Shown: positions 1 through 6,426, counted from the first letter of the stretch. The stretch is 10,131 bases of DNA from Pseudomonadota bacterium (GCA_023423935.1 JAFAEQ010000068.1:1-10131), one strand, 5' to 3'. The notes: generated by a model not told the origin, from the letters alone. Made by a program: numbers and translations.

Positions 1-30
1 CGCCCGGGGCCCCCCCCCCCCCCCTGCGAC
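1..30. other. Low-complexity C-run at window end
   Basis: A run of 15 C (10-24), preceded by GGGG and CCC runs, lies a few bases past the dsbA stop codon. No comparable homopolymer occurs inside the window, but a similar G/C-only stretch lies at the opposite end. The most economical reading is assembly or read-end artefact. The true dsbA terminator cannot be judged from this sequence. Confidence 0.6.
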
Positions 31-33
31 CTA

Positions 34-669
34 TCATTCCTTCTTGTTGATCATGTCCAGGACGGCGCTGGCATTCTTCAACACATCGTTGAAGTTCGAG
101 CCCAGGATCTCGTACTTGCCGTCGATCACCACATGCGGCACGCCCTGCACGTTGTAATTGCGTGAGAGCTGTTCCGCGTGCGAGGCCCGCGTCGAGACGT
201 TGAAGGATTCGTACGTCTCTTTGAACTTGTCCGCAGGAACACCATTCGCCGCCGCCCAGGCGGTGAGGCTCGCCTCATCGAAGAGCGGTTTGCGCTCCTT
301 GTGGAGAGCATCGAACAGCGCCGAATCGAGCCGCGCCAGATCGCCCGTCGATTGCAGCGTGTAATAAGCACGCACGAGCGCACCCCACTGCGGACGGCCG
401 AACGAAACCGGCACGCGAACGAAGGCGACATTCGACGGCAACTTCTTGGCCCATTCGCTGATCAGCGGATGGAAGTCGTTGCAATGTGGGCAACCGTAGG
501 AGAAGAACTCGAGCACTTCGATCTTGCCCGGCGTCTCCGCTTTCTGCGGATTCGACAACAACGAATACTCGCGACCGACAGTGGGCTCGGCCGATGCGGA
601 CGCACTCAGAGCGAGTACGCCCGCGGCCACGCACAGCATCAGCCGGAAGTGCGACAGGATGGCGTTCAC
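34..669 (-). CDS. dsbA: Periplasmic thiol:disulfide oxidase DsbA
   Basis: Putative periplasmic oxidoreductase that donates disulfides to exported proteins and is normally re-oxidised by DsbB; no dsbB is in the window. The 211-residue precursor has a signal peptide (hydrophobic stretch about residues 10-21, probable cleavage after the ASA at 25-27). The thioredoxin-fold active site is CPHC at 60-63, within EFFSYGCPHC. The helical insertion domain spans roughly 70-165, and the cis-proline loop is V177-P178 (GVPHVVIDG). CPHC is the classic DsbA dipeptide. The frame stays open upstream to 837, but that part overlaps the FKBP gene and reads as arginine-rich noise. The GTG at 667-669 is chosen because GGAGG sits 6 nt before it and the signal peptide starts there. 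Only 2 nt separate it from the FKBP stop, so the two are probably co-translated. Confidence 0.93.
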   Translation of the reverse strand: MNAILSHFRLMLCVAAGVLALSASASAEPTVGREYSLLSNPQKAETPGKIEVLEFFSYGCPHCNDFHPLISEWAKKLPSNVAFVRVPVSFGRPQWGALVRAYYTLQSTGDLARLDSALFDALHKERKPLFDEASLTAWAAANGVPADKFKETYESFNVSTRASHAEQLSRNYNVQGVPHVVIDGKYEILGSNFNDVLKNASAVLDMINKKE

Positions 670-671
670 TC

Positions 672-1367
672 TCAGCCTCCGGCCTTCTCGATGCCGAGCA
701 ACTCGACTTCGAATACGAGCGTCGAGCCCGGCTTGATGTCCGGCGGAGCGCCGCGATCGCCGTAGGCGATGGAGGAGGGGCACACGAATTTGGCCTTGCC
801 GCCGACCTTCATCAGCTGCACGCCTTCGGTCCAGCACGGAATCACTCCGTTCAACGGGAAGGTGGCGGGTTCGTTGCGCTCCACCGAGCTATCGAACACT
901 TTGCCGTCCGTAAGCGTGCCGTGATAGTGAACCTTGACGGTGTCGGTCGCCTTCGGTGAAGGACCGGTGCCTTCCTTGATGACCGAATAGATGAGACCCG
1001 ATTCGGTCTTCTTCGCGCCAGGCTCGGCTGCCGCCTTGGCCTGGAATTCTTCACCCGCCTTCTGCTCTTTCTCGCTGGCCGCAGCGAGGCGCGTGTTCTG
1101 CAGCTCCTGAATCTTCGGGAAGTAAGCGGTGGGGTCGAGCTTCGGCTCCTTGTGAAGCGCTGCATCGGTGAAGCCGACCTTCACCTTCTCGAGCTCCGCC
1201 TCGGTCAGATCGAACGAGGCCACGTTGCGGCCGAGCGCCGAGCCCAGCGCATAGAGTGCCTTGTCTTCCTCGGTGGCAATCTCGTCTGCCTTCGTTGCGG
1301 GAGGCTCGGATTTCGAGCAGCCGACGCAGGCCATGGCAACGGCGAGAGCAACAATCGGATAACGCAT
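672..1367 (-). CDS. FKBP-type peptidyl-prolyl isomerase, Mip/FkpA-like lipoprotein
   Basis: Predicted envelope peptidyl-prolyl cis-trans isomerase and chaperone. The 231-residue protein begins with a short hydrophobic signal (MRYPIVALAVAMACVGC). Either C14 or C17 could be lipidated, though neither lipobox is ideal. A charged helical N-terminal domain (about 28-115) matches the dimerisation domain of Mip/FkpA proteins. The C-terminal FKBP domain (about 122-228) carries HYHGTLTDGKVFDSS, VIPCWTEG and IAYGDRGAPPDIKPGSTLVFEVELL. The aromatic pocket residues Y148, F158, D159, V175-I176, W179, Y202 and F219 are all present. ATG at 1367 is preferred to the in-frame ATG at 1415 because the signal peptide begins there and AGGA lies 10 nt upstream. 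The last codons contain the dsbA ribosome-binding site. The 132-nt gap upstream has TATAAG at 1433-1438 (minus) as a possible -10 but no convincing -35. Confidence 0.92.
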   Translation of the reverse strand: MRYPIVALAVAMACVGCSKSEPPATKADEIATEEDKALYALGSALGRNVASFDLTEAELEKVKVGFTDAALHKEPKLDPTAYFPKIQELQNTRLAAASEKEQKAGEEFQAKAAAEPGAKKTESGLIYSVIKEGTGPSPKATDTVKVHYHGTLTDGKVFDSSVERNEPATFPLNGVIPCWTEGVQLMKVGGKAKFVCPSSIAYGDRGAPPDIKPGSTLVFEVELLGIEKAGG

Positions 1368-1499
1368 GGAATAGGAATCCTCGATGAGGCTTGGGGGCGG
1401 TGGGTCGTCAGGCACTAAGCAACGGACAGAGGCTTATAGCCCGGCAAGATCGTGAAGCACAGGTTTCTTTTGCAGGACGCACAGCCTACAGGCTAAAGC

Positions 1500-1883
1500 T
1501 CACGGCCTGAAGTCCTGACAACACTGTCGTAGTGCCTCGTCCGAGGTAACGCTACGCGCACAGCGCCGACCGTGGCGATCCGCAACCAGATCCCGCCGTT
1601 CGGCGTCGCCAGAACCCAACAGGTCGAGGAATTCCTTGCCCCACGCAGCCATGGTTGCTTCGGGGAGGCTGCAGTAGCGCGCAATCAGGCCGGAGGCGAT
1701 GCAATGGGCCTGCGCGTCCGGAAGATCATCGGGCAGGCGGTTCTCGATCGCTGCATGTATGCAGCCGAGGCTGGAATGTGCGGCGCGTGGCGGCGCGAGC
1801 GGCACGCTCGCGCACGCACACAGCAACAAACTCGAAAGTAGCGGCGTCGGGCTCAGGATCAGCGCGGACAGTCGTCTCCGCAT
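1500..1883 (-). CDS. Small cysteine-rich putative lipoprotein, unknown function
   Basis: A 127-residue protein that I recognise only as a conserved-hypothetical type seen in gammaproteobacteria. It starts with MRRR and a hydrophobic stretch ending in a plausible lipobox, L21-C22-A23-C24. This is followed by a proline/alanine linker and a compact domain with A68-R-Y-C, W81-G-K-E, G90-S-G-D-A and A101-D-R-H. The mature part has six cysteines (41, 61, 71, 108, 121, 122), an even number compatible with disulfides formed by the downstream DsbA; that link is inference. The start is 34 nt after the M3 peptidase stop on the same strand, suggesting one transcript. The ribosome-binding site is poor (GGGCT about 9 nt upstream), so translation may depend on the upstream gene. 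The short palindrome AGCCTACAGGCT (1483-1494) just downstream is too weak to call a terminator. Confidence 0.7.
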   Translation of the reverse strand: MRRRLSALILSPTPLLSSLLLCACASVPLAPPRAAHSSLGCIHAAIENRLPDDLPDAQAHCIASGLIARYCSLPEATMAAWGKEFLDLLGSGDAERRDLVADRHGRRCARSVTSDEALRQCCQDFRP

Positions 1884-1917
1884 TCTGCTAGCCCGAGCCC
1901 GCCGCTTGATGCGCGAT

Positions 1918-4101
1918 CTACTTCAGGCCGCGGGCTTCGAGCAGTGGCTCGATGTCCGGTGCCTTGCCGTAGAAGTCCTTGAAGATCGTGAGCGAATCTT
2001 CGCTGAATCCCTTCGACAGGATTTTCGCGCGGAGCTGATCGCCATTCGCGCGCTTCAACCCGCCATGTGTCTTGAACCAATGCTGCGTATCGCGCGCCAG
2101 CACATCGCTCCAGATATAAGCGTAGTACCCGGCCGAATAGCCGATGGAGCCCGAGAAGATGTGCGAGAAATAGGTCGAGCGATAGCGCGGCTGAATCGGC
2201 GCGAATGCCACGCCGGCCTTCTCGAGAGCTTTTTCTTCGAAGCTCGCCGCGTCTTCAGCGCTCGGTGTCTGACCGGCAGGCAGCTGATGCCATGCCTGAT
2301 CGAGCAGCACAGCCTGCAGATACTCGGTGGTCGCAAATCCCTGATTGAACTTGGTAGCTGCGAGCACCTTGTCCATGAGCGCTTTCGGCATCGCCTCGCC
2401 CGTCTCATAGTGACGCGCATAGTTCGCGAGTACGCGCGGCTCGGTCGCCCACATCTCGTTGTACTGCGAGGGGAACTCGACGAAGTCGCGCGGTACGTTC
2501 GTGCCCGAGAACTGCGGGAACTGAACGTCCGAGAACAACCCGTGCAAGGCATGACCGAATTCGTGGAACGCCGTGGTCACCTCATCGAACGTCAGCAACG
2601 TCGGCTGACCGGCCGGAGGTTTCGGGATGTTGAGATTGTTCACGATGACCGGTCGCGTGCCGAACAGGCGCGACTGATCAACGAACGAGTTCATCCATGC
2701 GCCGCCGCGCTTGTTATCGCGCGCATACCAGTCGACCAGGAACAGCCCGAGCGGTGAGCCGTCCGGATTCCACATCTCGAACACGCGTACGTCAGGCTGA
2801 TAGACCGGCAGATCCTTGCGCTCTTTGAACGTGATGCCGAAGAGCTCATGAGCGGCGAACAGTACGCCATCCACCAGCACGCGATTCATTTCGAAGTACG
2901 GACGGACCTGCGCTTCGTCGTACGAATACTTGGCTGCACGGACCTGCTCTGCATAGAAATCCCAATCCCATGGCTCGAGCTTGAACGGCTCGGTGCCATT
3001 GGCCCTGGCCTGCGCATCGATGAGCTTCTGGATCTCGGCGGCTTCGTTCTTTGCATTCTTGACCGCAGGCTGCACGAGCTTTGCCAGCATGTCGTTTACG
3101 GCTTTCGGCGTGAGTGCCGTTTCATCCTCGGTCACGTAGGCCGCATGCGTGGGATAACCGAGCAGCGCTGCGCGCTCGGCGCGAATGGCTGCAATCTCCG
3201 CAATCAAACCCGTCGTTGCGAACTCACCGCTCCAGCCGCGCGCGAGCGAGGCCTTGTAGATGCGCTCGCGGCTTGCGCGATTCTTGAGCTGTGCAAGTGG
3301 GGGCTGTCCTGTCGTGTTGAGCAATGCGATGACGTACTTGCCTTCGAGCTTGCGGCTCTTCGCTGCTTCCGCGGCGGTGGCGATCTGCGCGTCGGAGAGG
3401 CCGTCGAGTTCCTTCACATCGTCGAACACCACGGCGGCGGCATTCACGCCTTTCAGCACGTTCTGGCTGAACTGCGTTGTCAGCGAGGACAGCTTCTCGT
3501 TCAGCTGGCGCAGACGCGTCTTGTCCGCTTCGGAAAGCTTCGCGCCCGCGCGTACGAAATTGATGTAGTAGCGATCGAGCAGTCGCGCCGCTTCAGGTTC
3601 CAGATCGAGGCTGGCGCGTTTCTCGTGCAACTCGCTCACGCGTGCAAACAGCGCGGGATTCAGATAGATCGAATCGGAGTGTGCCGAGAGCTTCGGTGCA
3701 AGCTGTGCCTGGAGCGCTTCGAGCTCGGGATTCGTGTTCGAAGAAGTCAGGTTGTAGAACACGCTGCTCGCACGAGTCAGCAGCTGCCCGGAGCGTTCGA
3801 GCGCCGTGATCGTGTTCGCGAACGTCGGCGGTGCAGGATTGTTTGCGATCGCTGCGATCTCGCGCTTCTGCTCGGCCATGCCGGCTTCCATCGCAGGACC
3901 GAAGTGTTCATTGCGGATCTTGTCGAAAGGCGGCAGCTGATAGGGCAGCGTGCTGCGACTCATCAAAGGATTGTCGGTGCGCGGCGCTGCAGCACTCGCT
4001 CCACCGGGTGAATTCATTTCGACATTGGTTGCGTTCATGGCACCTGATTCAGCAGTCGCGAGCAACAGGAGCAAGGGGATTGCAGCTGTCTTGATGGACA
4101 T
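1918..4101 (-). CDS. dcp: Peptidyl-dipeptidase Dcp-like M3 zinc metallopeptidase, exported
   Basis: Predicted zinc peptidase of family M3, which degrades short peptides; Dcp members remove C-terminal dipeptides. The 727-residue protein has the family's mostly helical N-terminal part, including ANNPAPPTFANTITALERSG. The metal site is H513-E-F-G-H517 inside AFHEFGHALHGLFS, and the third ligand is E542 in FVEFPSQ, 29 residues after H513, the usual M3 spacing. The C-terminal GYSAGYYAYIWSDVLARD segment matches the substrate-binding loop. The start is ATG 4101: AAGGA lies 5 nt upstream and the protein then begins with a signal peptide (MSIKTAAIPLLLLLATAESGA), pointing to the periplasm. A longer frame to 4215 adds only a proline/arginine-rich tail. 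Oligopeptidase A is the alternative M3 class, but the N-terminal signature and signal peptide favour Dcp. It heads the four-gene minus-strand run. Confidence 0.93.
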   Translation of the reverse strand: MSIKTAAIPLLLLLATAESGAMNATNVEMNSPGGASAAAPRTDNPLMSRSTLPYQLPPFDKIRNEHFGPAMEAGMAEQKREIAAIANNPAPPTFANTITALERSGQLLTRASSVFYNLTSSNTNPELEALQAQLAPKLSAHSDSIYLNPALFARVSELHEKRASLDLEPEAARLLDRYYINFVRAGAKLSEADKTRLRQLNEKLSSLTTQFSQNVLKGVNAAAVVFDDVKELDGLSDAQIATAAEAAKSRKLEGKYVIALLNTTGQPPLAQLKNRASRERIYKASLARGWSGEFATTGLIAEIAAIRAERAALLGYPTHAAYVTEDETALTPKAVNDMLAKLVQPAVKNAKNEAAEIQKLIDAQARANGTEPFKLEPWDWDFYAEQVRAAKYSYDEAQVRPYFEMNRVLVDGVLFAAHELFGITFKERKDLPVYQPDVRVFEMWNPDGSPLGLFLVDWYARDNKRGGAWMNSFVDQSRLFGTRPVIVNNLNIPKPPAGQPTLLTFDEVTTAFHEFGHALHGLFSDVQFPQFSGTNVPRDFVEFPSQYNEMWATEPRVLANYARHYETGEAMPKALMDKVLAATKFNQGFATTEYLQAVLLDQAWHQLPAGQTPSAEDAASFEEKALEKAGVAFAPIQPRYRSTYFSHIFSGSIGYSAGYYAYIWSDVLARDTQHWFKTHGGLKRANGDQLRAKILSKGFSEDSLTIFKDFYGKAPDIEPLLEARGLK

Positions 4102-4262
4102 GGGATTCCTTGGGTTCGGGAGTGTGTCATGCCGCGAGCGCAGTCGCGGCGTTACCACGCAGGGTAGCGACGTTCGCCCGATTCTCAACCCGGCATTTCC
4201 CTCGATTCGTCGCACACGATCTTCATCGTGCCGCGACGTACGTTTTGTATACCAAATGCAGC
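4102..4262 (-). promoter_or_regulatory. Leader of the M3 peptidase operon with two stem-loops
   Basis: This gap between azoR and the peptidase start must hold the peptidase promoter if azoR transcription terminates. Two perfect inverted repeats are visible: GCCGCGA/TCGCGGC (4131-4137 and 4144-4150, 6-nt loop), 30 nt before the start codon, and CACGAT/ATCGTG (4215-4220 and 4225-4230, 4-nt loop). TATACA on the minus strand near 4246-4251 could be a -10 box, but I find no matching -35. The first hairpin could be a leader RNA structure and the second an operator; neither role is established. Confidence 0.3.
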
Positions 4263-4293
4263 GCGCCCGCCCACTGTTGTCAGTGGCGGGCGC
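4263..4293 (-). terminator. Hairpin downstream of azoR, probable terminator
   Basis: The arms 4263-4276 and 4281-4293 pair over 13 bp with one bulged C and a 4-nt loop (TTGT on the plus strand). It lies 16 nt past the azoR stop codon. On the minus strand it is followed by TGCATTTGG rather than a proper T-run, so it is an imperfect intrinsic terminator. Confidence 0.5.
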
Positions 4294-4308
4294 TGCCGCA
4301 GGGAAGAA

Positions 4309-4929
4309 TCAGGCTGCAATCGCTTCGGCTTTCAGCAATCCGTCGATGTTCGCCCGCGCCGCACTCAGGCTCTGTTCTCGAGCGTCACCGCCGAGGCCCA
4401 GGCCCTCCGCATAGATGAACTCGACATCCGCGAGGCCCAGAAACCCGAGGAACTGTCGCAGGTATGGCGCCTGAGTGTCCTGGGCACTATTGCTGTAGAT
4501 GCCGCCGCGCGTCGCGAACACATAGACGCGTTTGTTCTTCAGCAGACCTTCGGGCCCGTTCGCCGTGTAACGGAATGTCACGCCCGCACGCGCAATGTGA
4601 TCGAAGTAGGCGCGCAGCGTCGAAGGCACGCTGAAGTTGTACAGCGGCACCGCGAAAACGATCGTATCGGCCTCGCGCAACTCATCGATGAGCGAATCCG
4701 AATAAGCGACCACGGCCTGCTGATCTGGCGAGCGCTCTTCCGCGCGCGTGCCGAATGCCTGGAAGCGTTCGGCCGTGAGGTGCGGCACGGGCTGCGCCGC
4801 GAGGTCGCGCACGATCACGCGTCCACCTGGATTGGCGCGCCGCCAATTCGCGATGAACCGATCTGCGAGCTGCGAGGACTGGCCGGCGATGCCGAACAGG
4901 CTGGTCTGGATACTGAGCAGGGTTTTCAT
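4309..4929 (-). CDS. azoR: FMN-dependent NADH-azoreductase
   Basis: Flavodoxin-fold cytoplasmic quinone/azo reductase using FMN and NAD(P)H; the likely physiological role is two-electron reduction of quinones or electrophiles. The 206-residue length matches the AzoR family (about 200). Visible signatures are the N-terminal beta strand and phosphate loop (LLSIQTSLFG, GQSSQLADRF), the flavin-contacting P95-L-Y-N-F-S-V-P-S103, then YFDHIARAGVTFRY (about 108-121) and the RGG at 141-143. No signal peptide is present. The ATG at 4929 has GAGG 6 nt upstream. It is transcribed away from a LysR-type gene with which it shares a 110-nt intergenic region, so control by that regulator is the simplest expectation. 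The substrate cannot be told from sequence. Confidence 0.92.
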   Translation of the reverse strand: MKTLLSIQTSLFGIAGQSSQLADRFIANWRRANPGGRVIVRDLAAQPVPHLTAERFQAFGTRAEERSPDQQAVVAYSDSLIDELREADTIVFAVPLYNFSVPSTLRAYFDHIARAGVTFRYTANGPEGLLKNKRVYVFATRGGIYSNSAQDTQAPYLRQFLGFLGLADVEFIYAEGLGLGGDAREQSLSAARANIDGLLKAEAIAA

Positions 4930-5039
4930 GAGACACCTCGTGGTGAAGATCGATTTGAAGGTGTCAGTGATTTAAATATTGGATCTGCCGATAAAAAAGA
5001 ATAAGTTTTCGGCAAAACCAATCGATTGGATCGATATGT
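4930..5039. promoter_or_regulatory. Divergent azoR/LysR promoter region with palindromes
   Basis: This 110-nt stretch is much richer in AT than its surroundings. It contains ATTTAAAT (4970-4977), an imperfect inverted repeat GCCGATAAAA/TTTTCGGC (4987-4996 and 5006-5013), and a perfect 12-nt palindrome CCAATCGATTGG (5018-5029). ATCGAT occurs at 4949, 5021 and 5030. LysR-type regulators bind short dyads in such divergent regions. The 12-nt palindrome lies 10 nt before the regulator's start codon, where a ribosome-binding site would normally be, which suits autoregulation. On the plus strand TTGGAT (4979-4984) and AATAAG (5000-5005), 15 nt apart, are a weak promoter candidate. Confidence 0.5.
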
Positions 5040-5975
5040 ATGACGCGAGAGGCGGAAAATCAAAGCGTTAGCTTGCACATCACGCTTGAGCAGTGGCGCG
5101 CCCTGGTGGCAGTGGTCGACACCGGCGGTTATGCGCAGGCGGCGGAGCTGCTGCATAAGAGCCAATCGTCCGTGACCTACGGAGTACAGAAACTGGAAGA
5201 ACTTCTCGGTGTGCGCGCGTTCGAGATCCAAGGGCGTAAGGCGGTTCTGACGCCGACGGGACAAATGCTCTATCGGCGTGCTCGCGCTTTGCTCGACGAC
5301 GCAGGAGCGATCGAGCGCGCTGCACGCAAGGTGTCGGCCGGCTGGGAGACGCAAATCGCGCTCGCGGTCGAAGTTCTGTTTCCGACCTGGCTTCTGCTCG
5401 AATGCTTCGATGCCTTCGGCCGGGAAAGTCCGCAGACCCGCATCGAGCTGTTCGAGACCGTGATCGGCGGCACCTCGGAAGCGTTGGTGACGGGACAAGC
5501 CGACATCGCGATCGGTCCGCGCATGCCGCCAGGCTTCATGGGAGAGCGGTTGATGCTGACGCGCTTTATTCCCGTGGCGCATCCTGACCATCCATTGCAC
5601 AAGCTCGGTCGTGACGTCACGCCCCGCGATCTGCGCAAACATCGTCATCTGGTCGTGCGCGATTCGGGCAGTCAGCGTGACAGCAAAGTGCGAACCATCG
5701 ACGTTTCGCAGCGCTGGACCGTAAGCAACATGGCCACTTCCATCGGCGCAGTCACACGCGGCTTTGGATTCGCATGGTTCCCGGAGGAAAAGATTCGCAA
5801 CGAACTGGCGCAGGGAACGCTGAAGCCGCTGCCGATGCGCGAAGGCGGTGTGCGCCATGTAGAGATGTATCTGATGTTCGCCGACCGGGACGCGGCAGGG
5901 CCGGGCGTGCTGCGACTGGCTCAGATCATCCGCGAGGGCGTGGCGCAACTCGAATCACAAGGTGCTAGGCGCTAG
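5040..5975 (+). CDS. LysR-type transcriptional regulator
   Basis: Predicted cytoplasmic DNA-binding regulator of the LysR family, usually a tetramer responding to a small ligand. At 311 residues it has the normal length. The winged helix-turn-helix is at about 16-75: TLEQWRALVAVVDTGGYAQA, then SQSSVTYGVQKLEELLG and LTPTGQ. It is followed by a linker helix and a two-lobed periplasmic-binding-protein-like effector domain (about 95-300, with DIAIGPRMPPG and HRHLVVRDSG). The ATG at 5040 is the only sensible start and has no Shine-Dalgarno sequence; a palindrome occupies that place. The divergent azoR is the probable target. Its last residues (G-A-R-R-stop) are encoded by the heptamer repeat that begins at 5960, so the repeat has supplied the stop codon. 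Confidence 0.92.
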   Translation: MTREAENQSVSLHITLEQWRALVAVVDTGGYAQAAELLHKSQSSVTYGVQKLEELLGVRAFEIQGRKAVLTPTGQMLYRRARALLDDAGAIERAARKVSAGWETQIALAVEVLFPTWLLLECFDAFGRESPQTRIELFETVIGGTSEALVTGQADIAIGPRMPPGFMGERLMLTRFIPVAHPDHPLHKLGRDVTPRDLRKHRHLVVRDSGSQRDSKVRTIDVSQRWTVSNMATSIGAVTRGFGFAWFPEEKIRNELAQGTLKPLPMREGGVRHVEMYLMFADRDAAGPGVLRLAQIIREGVAQLESQGARR

Positions 5976-6183
5976 GTACTAGGCGCTAGGTTGAAAGACA
6001 AATCAGAATCCTGCGCAAGCGTTCAACTCTTGCTCTCCCCGTGTCCCTGTGCCCCCGTGGAGATTCTTCTCCTCCCCACTGTGGGTCCGGCTTCAGCCAG
6101 ACATCTCCAGTTCGACTGAAGTCGAACCCACAAAGAAAGGGAGACTCTTCTGGCTAGCGCCTAGAACCTAGAGCCTAGGACCT
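5960..6183. repeat. Composite repeat copy 1 (A-B-C-A'), complete
   Basis: A 224-bp element in four parts. Array A consists of the 7-mers GCTAGGC, GCTAGGT, ACTAGGC and GCTAGGT at 5964-5991. Module B (6037-6063) is CCCCGTG, TCCCTGTG, CCCCCGTGGAGA. Module C is the REP pair at 6081-6131. Array A' (6152-6179) is the inverted heptamer set GGCTAGC, GCCTAGA, ACCTAGA and GCCTAGG. The outermost 31 nt at each end pair with about three mismatches, like terminal inverted repeats. No coding capacity is seen. The left end overlaps the LysR stop codon. Confidence 0.85.
6081..6131. repeat. REP-like inverted pair (REPIN-like), module C
   Basis: Two 22-nt REP-like units face each other (6081-6102 and 6110-6131) across a 7-nt spacer, matching at about 17 of 22 positions when one is inverted. 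Each begins, on its own strand, with GTGGG and then holds a small palindrome centred on CTTCAG. The right unit contains TTCGACTGAAGTCGAA (6111-6126), a perfect stem of 7 bp. A 5' GTRG followed by an imperfect hairpin is the hallmark of REPs mobilised by RAYT (TnpA-REP) proteins; no RAYT gene lies in the window. Single right-hand units recur at 6313-6334 and 7843-7864. Confidence 0.65.
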
Positions 6184-6224
6184 CAATGGAAGGTGCTAGC
6201 TACTAGGCGCTAGGCTCTAGGTTG
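6151..6224. repeat. A'-A heptamer hairpin, copy 1
   Basis: The inverted heptamer array (6152-6179) and the next direct array (6195-6222) lie back to back with only a short linker. CTAG cores repeat every 7 nt on both sides, so the single strand can fold into a stem of about 28-30 bp with mismatches and a loop around CTCAATGGAAG. It could act as a bidirectional terminator or mRNA-stabilising structure between the convergent LysR and SMP-30 genes. Confidence 0.7.
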
Positions 6225-6387
6225 AAGACCAATCAGAAACCTGCGCCTGGGTTCAACTTCTCTCTACCCCAGTGCCCCCCGTGGAGATCTTCTCTGCAGT
6301 AAAGCCTGAAATGCTCGACTGAAGTCAAACCCACAAAGAGTGGAAGTCTCATTCTGGCTAGAGCCTAGGACCTAGAGCCTAGAGCCT
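6191..6387. repeat. Composite repeat copy 2 (A-B-C-A')
   Basis: Second head-to-tail copy, about 197 bp. A is at 6195-6222 (GCTAGCT, ACTAGGC, GCTAGGC, TCTAGGT). B is at 6267-6294 and ends CCCCGTGGAGATCTTCTC. A single C unit is at 6313-6334. A' is at 6356-6383. Unlike copy 1 it lacks the left REP unit, which is replaced by a CAGTAAAGCCTGAAATG stretch. The linkers between copies are CAATGGA before it and CGACGGA after it. Confidence 0.82.
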
Positions 6388-6426
6388 CGACGGAAGGTGC
6401 TAGCTACTAGGCGCTAGGCTCTAGGT
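6356..6426. repeat. A'-A heptamer hairpin, copy 2
   Basis: Inverted heptamers GGCTAGA, GCCTAGG, ACCTAGA, GCCTAGA, GCCTCGA (6356-6390) are followed by direct heptamers GCTAGCT, ACTAGGC, GCTAGGC, TCTAGGT (6399-6426). The linker CGACGGAAGGT is the same as in the copy at 7886. The two arms can pair over roughly 30 nt. Confidence 0.7.

Noticed and set aside
10..24. Phase-variable poly-C tract
   Set aside because: It lies past the end of dsbA at the very edge of the window and is matched by similar low-complexity sequence at the other edge, so artefact is likelier.
670..837. N-terminal extension of DsbA into the FKBP gene
   Set aside because: The extension is out of frame with the FKBP gene, arginine-rich, and separates the signal peptide from the N-terminus; the GTG at 667-669 has a good ribosome site.
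1699..2757. 352-residue plus-strand open frame inside the M3 peptidase gene
   Set aside because: It is antisense to a clear peptidase, rich in arginine, and has no recognisable domain; long antisense frames are expected in GC-rich genes.
2848..4011. 387-residue plus-strand open frame inside the M3 peptidase gene
   Set aside because: Antisense shadow with low-information R/L/C-rich composition; the minus-strand peptidase fully explains the region.
4926..5948. 340-residue minus-strand open frame opposite the LysR gene
   Set aside because: Antisense to a complete LysR-type regulator; composition is R/H/Q-rich and no family is recognisable.
5960..6426. CRISPR array
   Set aside because: The repeats are 7-nt heptamers in inverted arrays within about 200-bp composite units; there are no 28-37-nt direct repeats with unique spacers and no cas genes.
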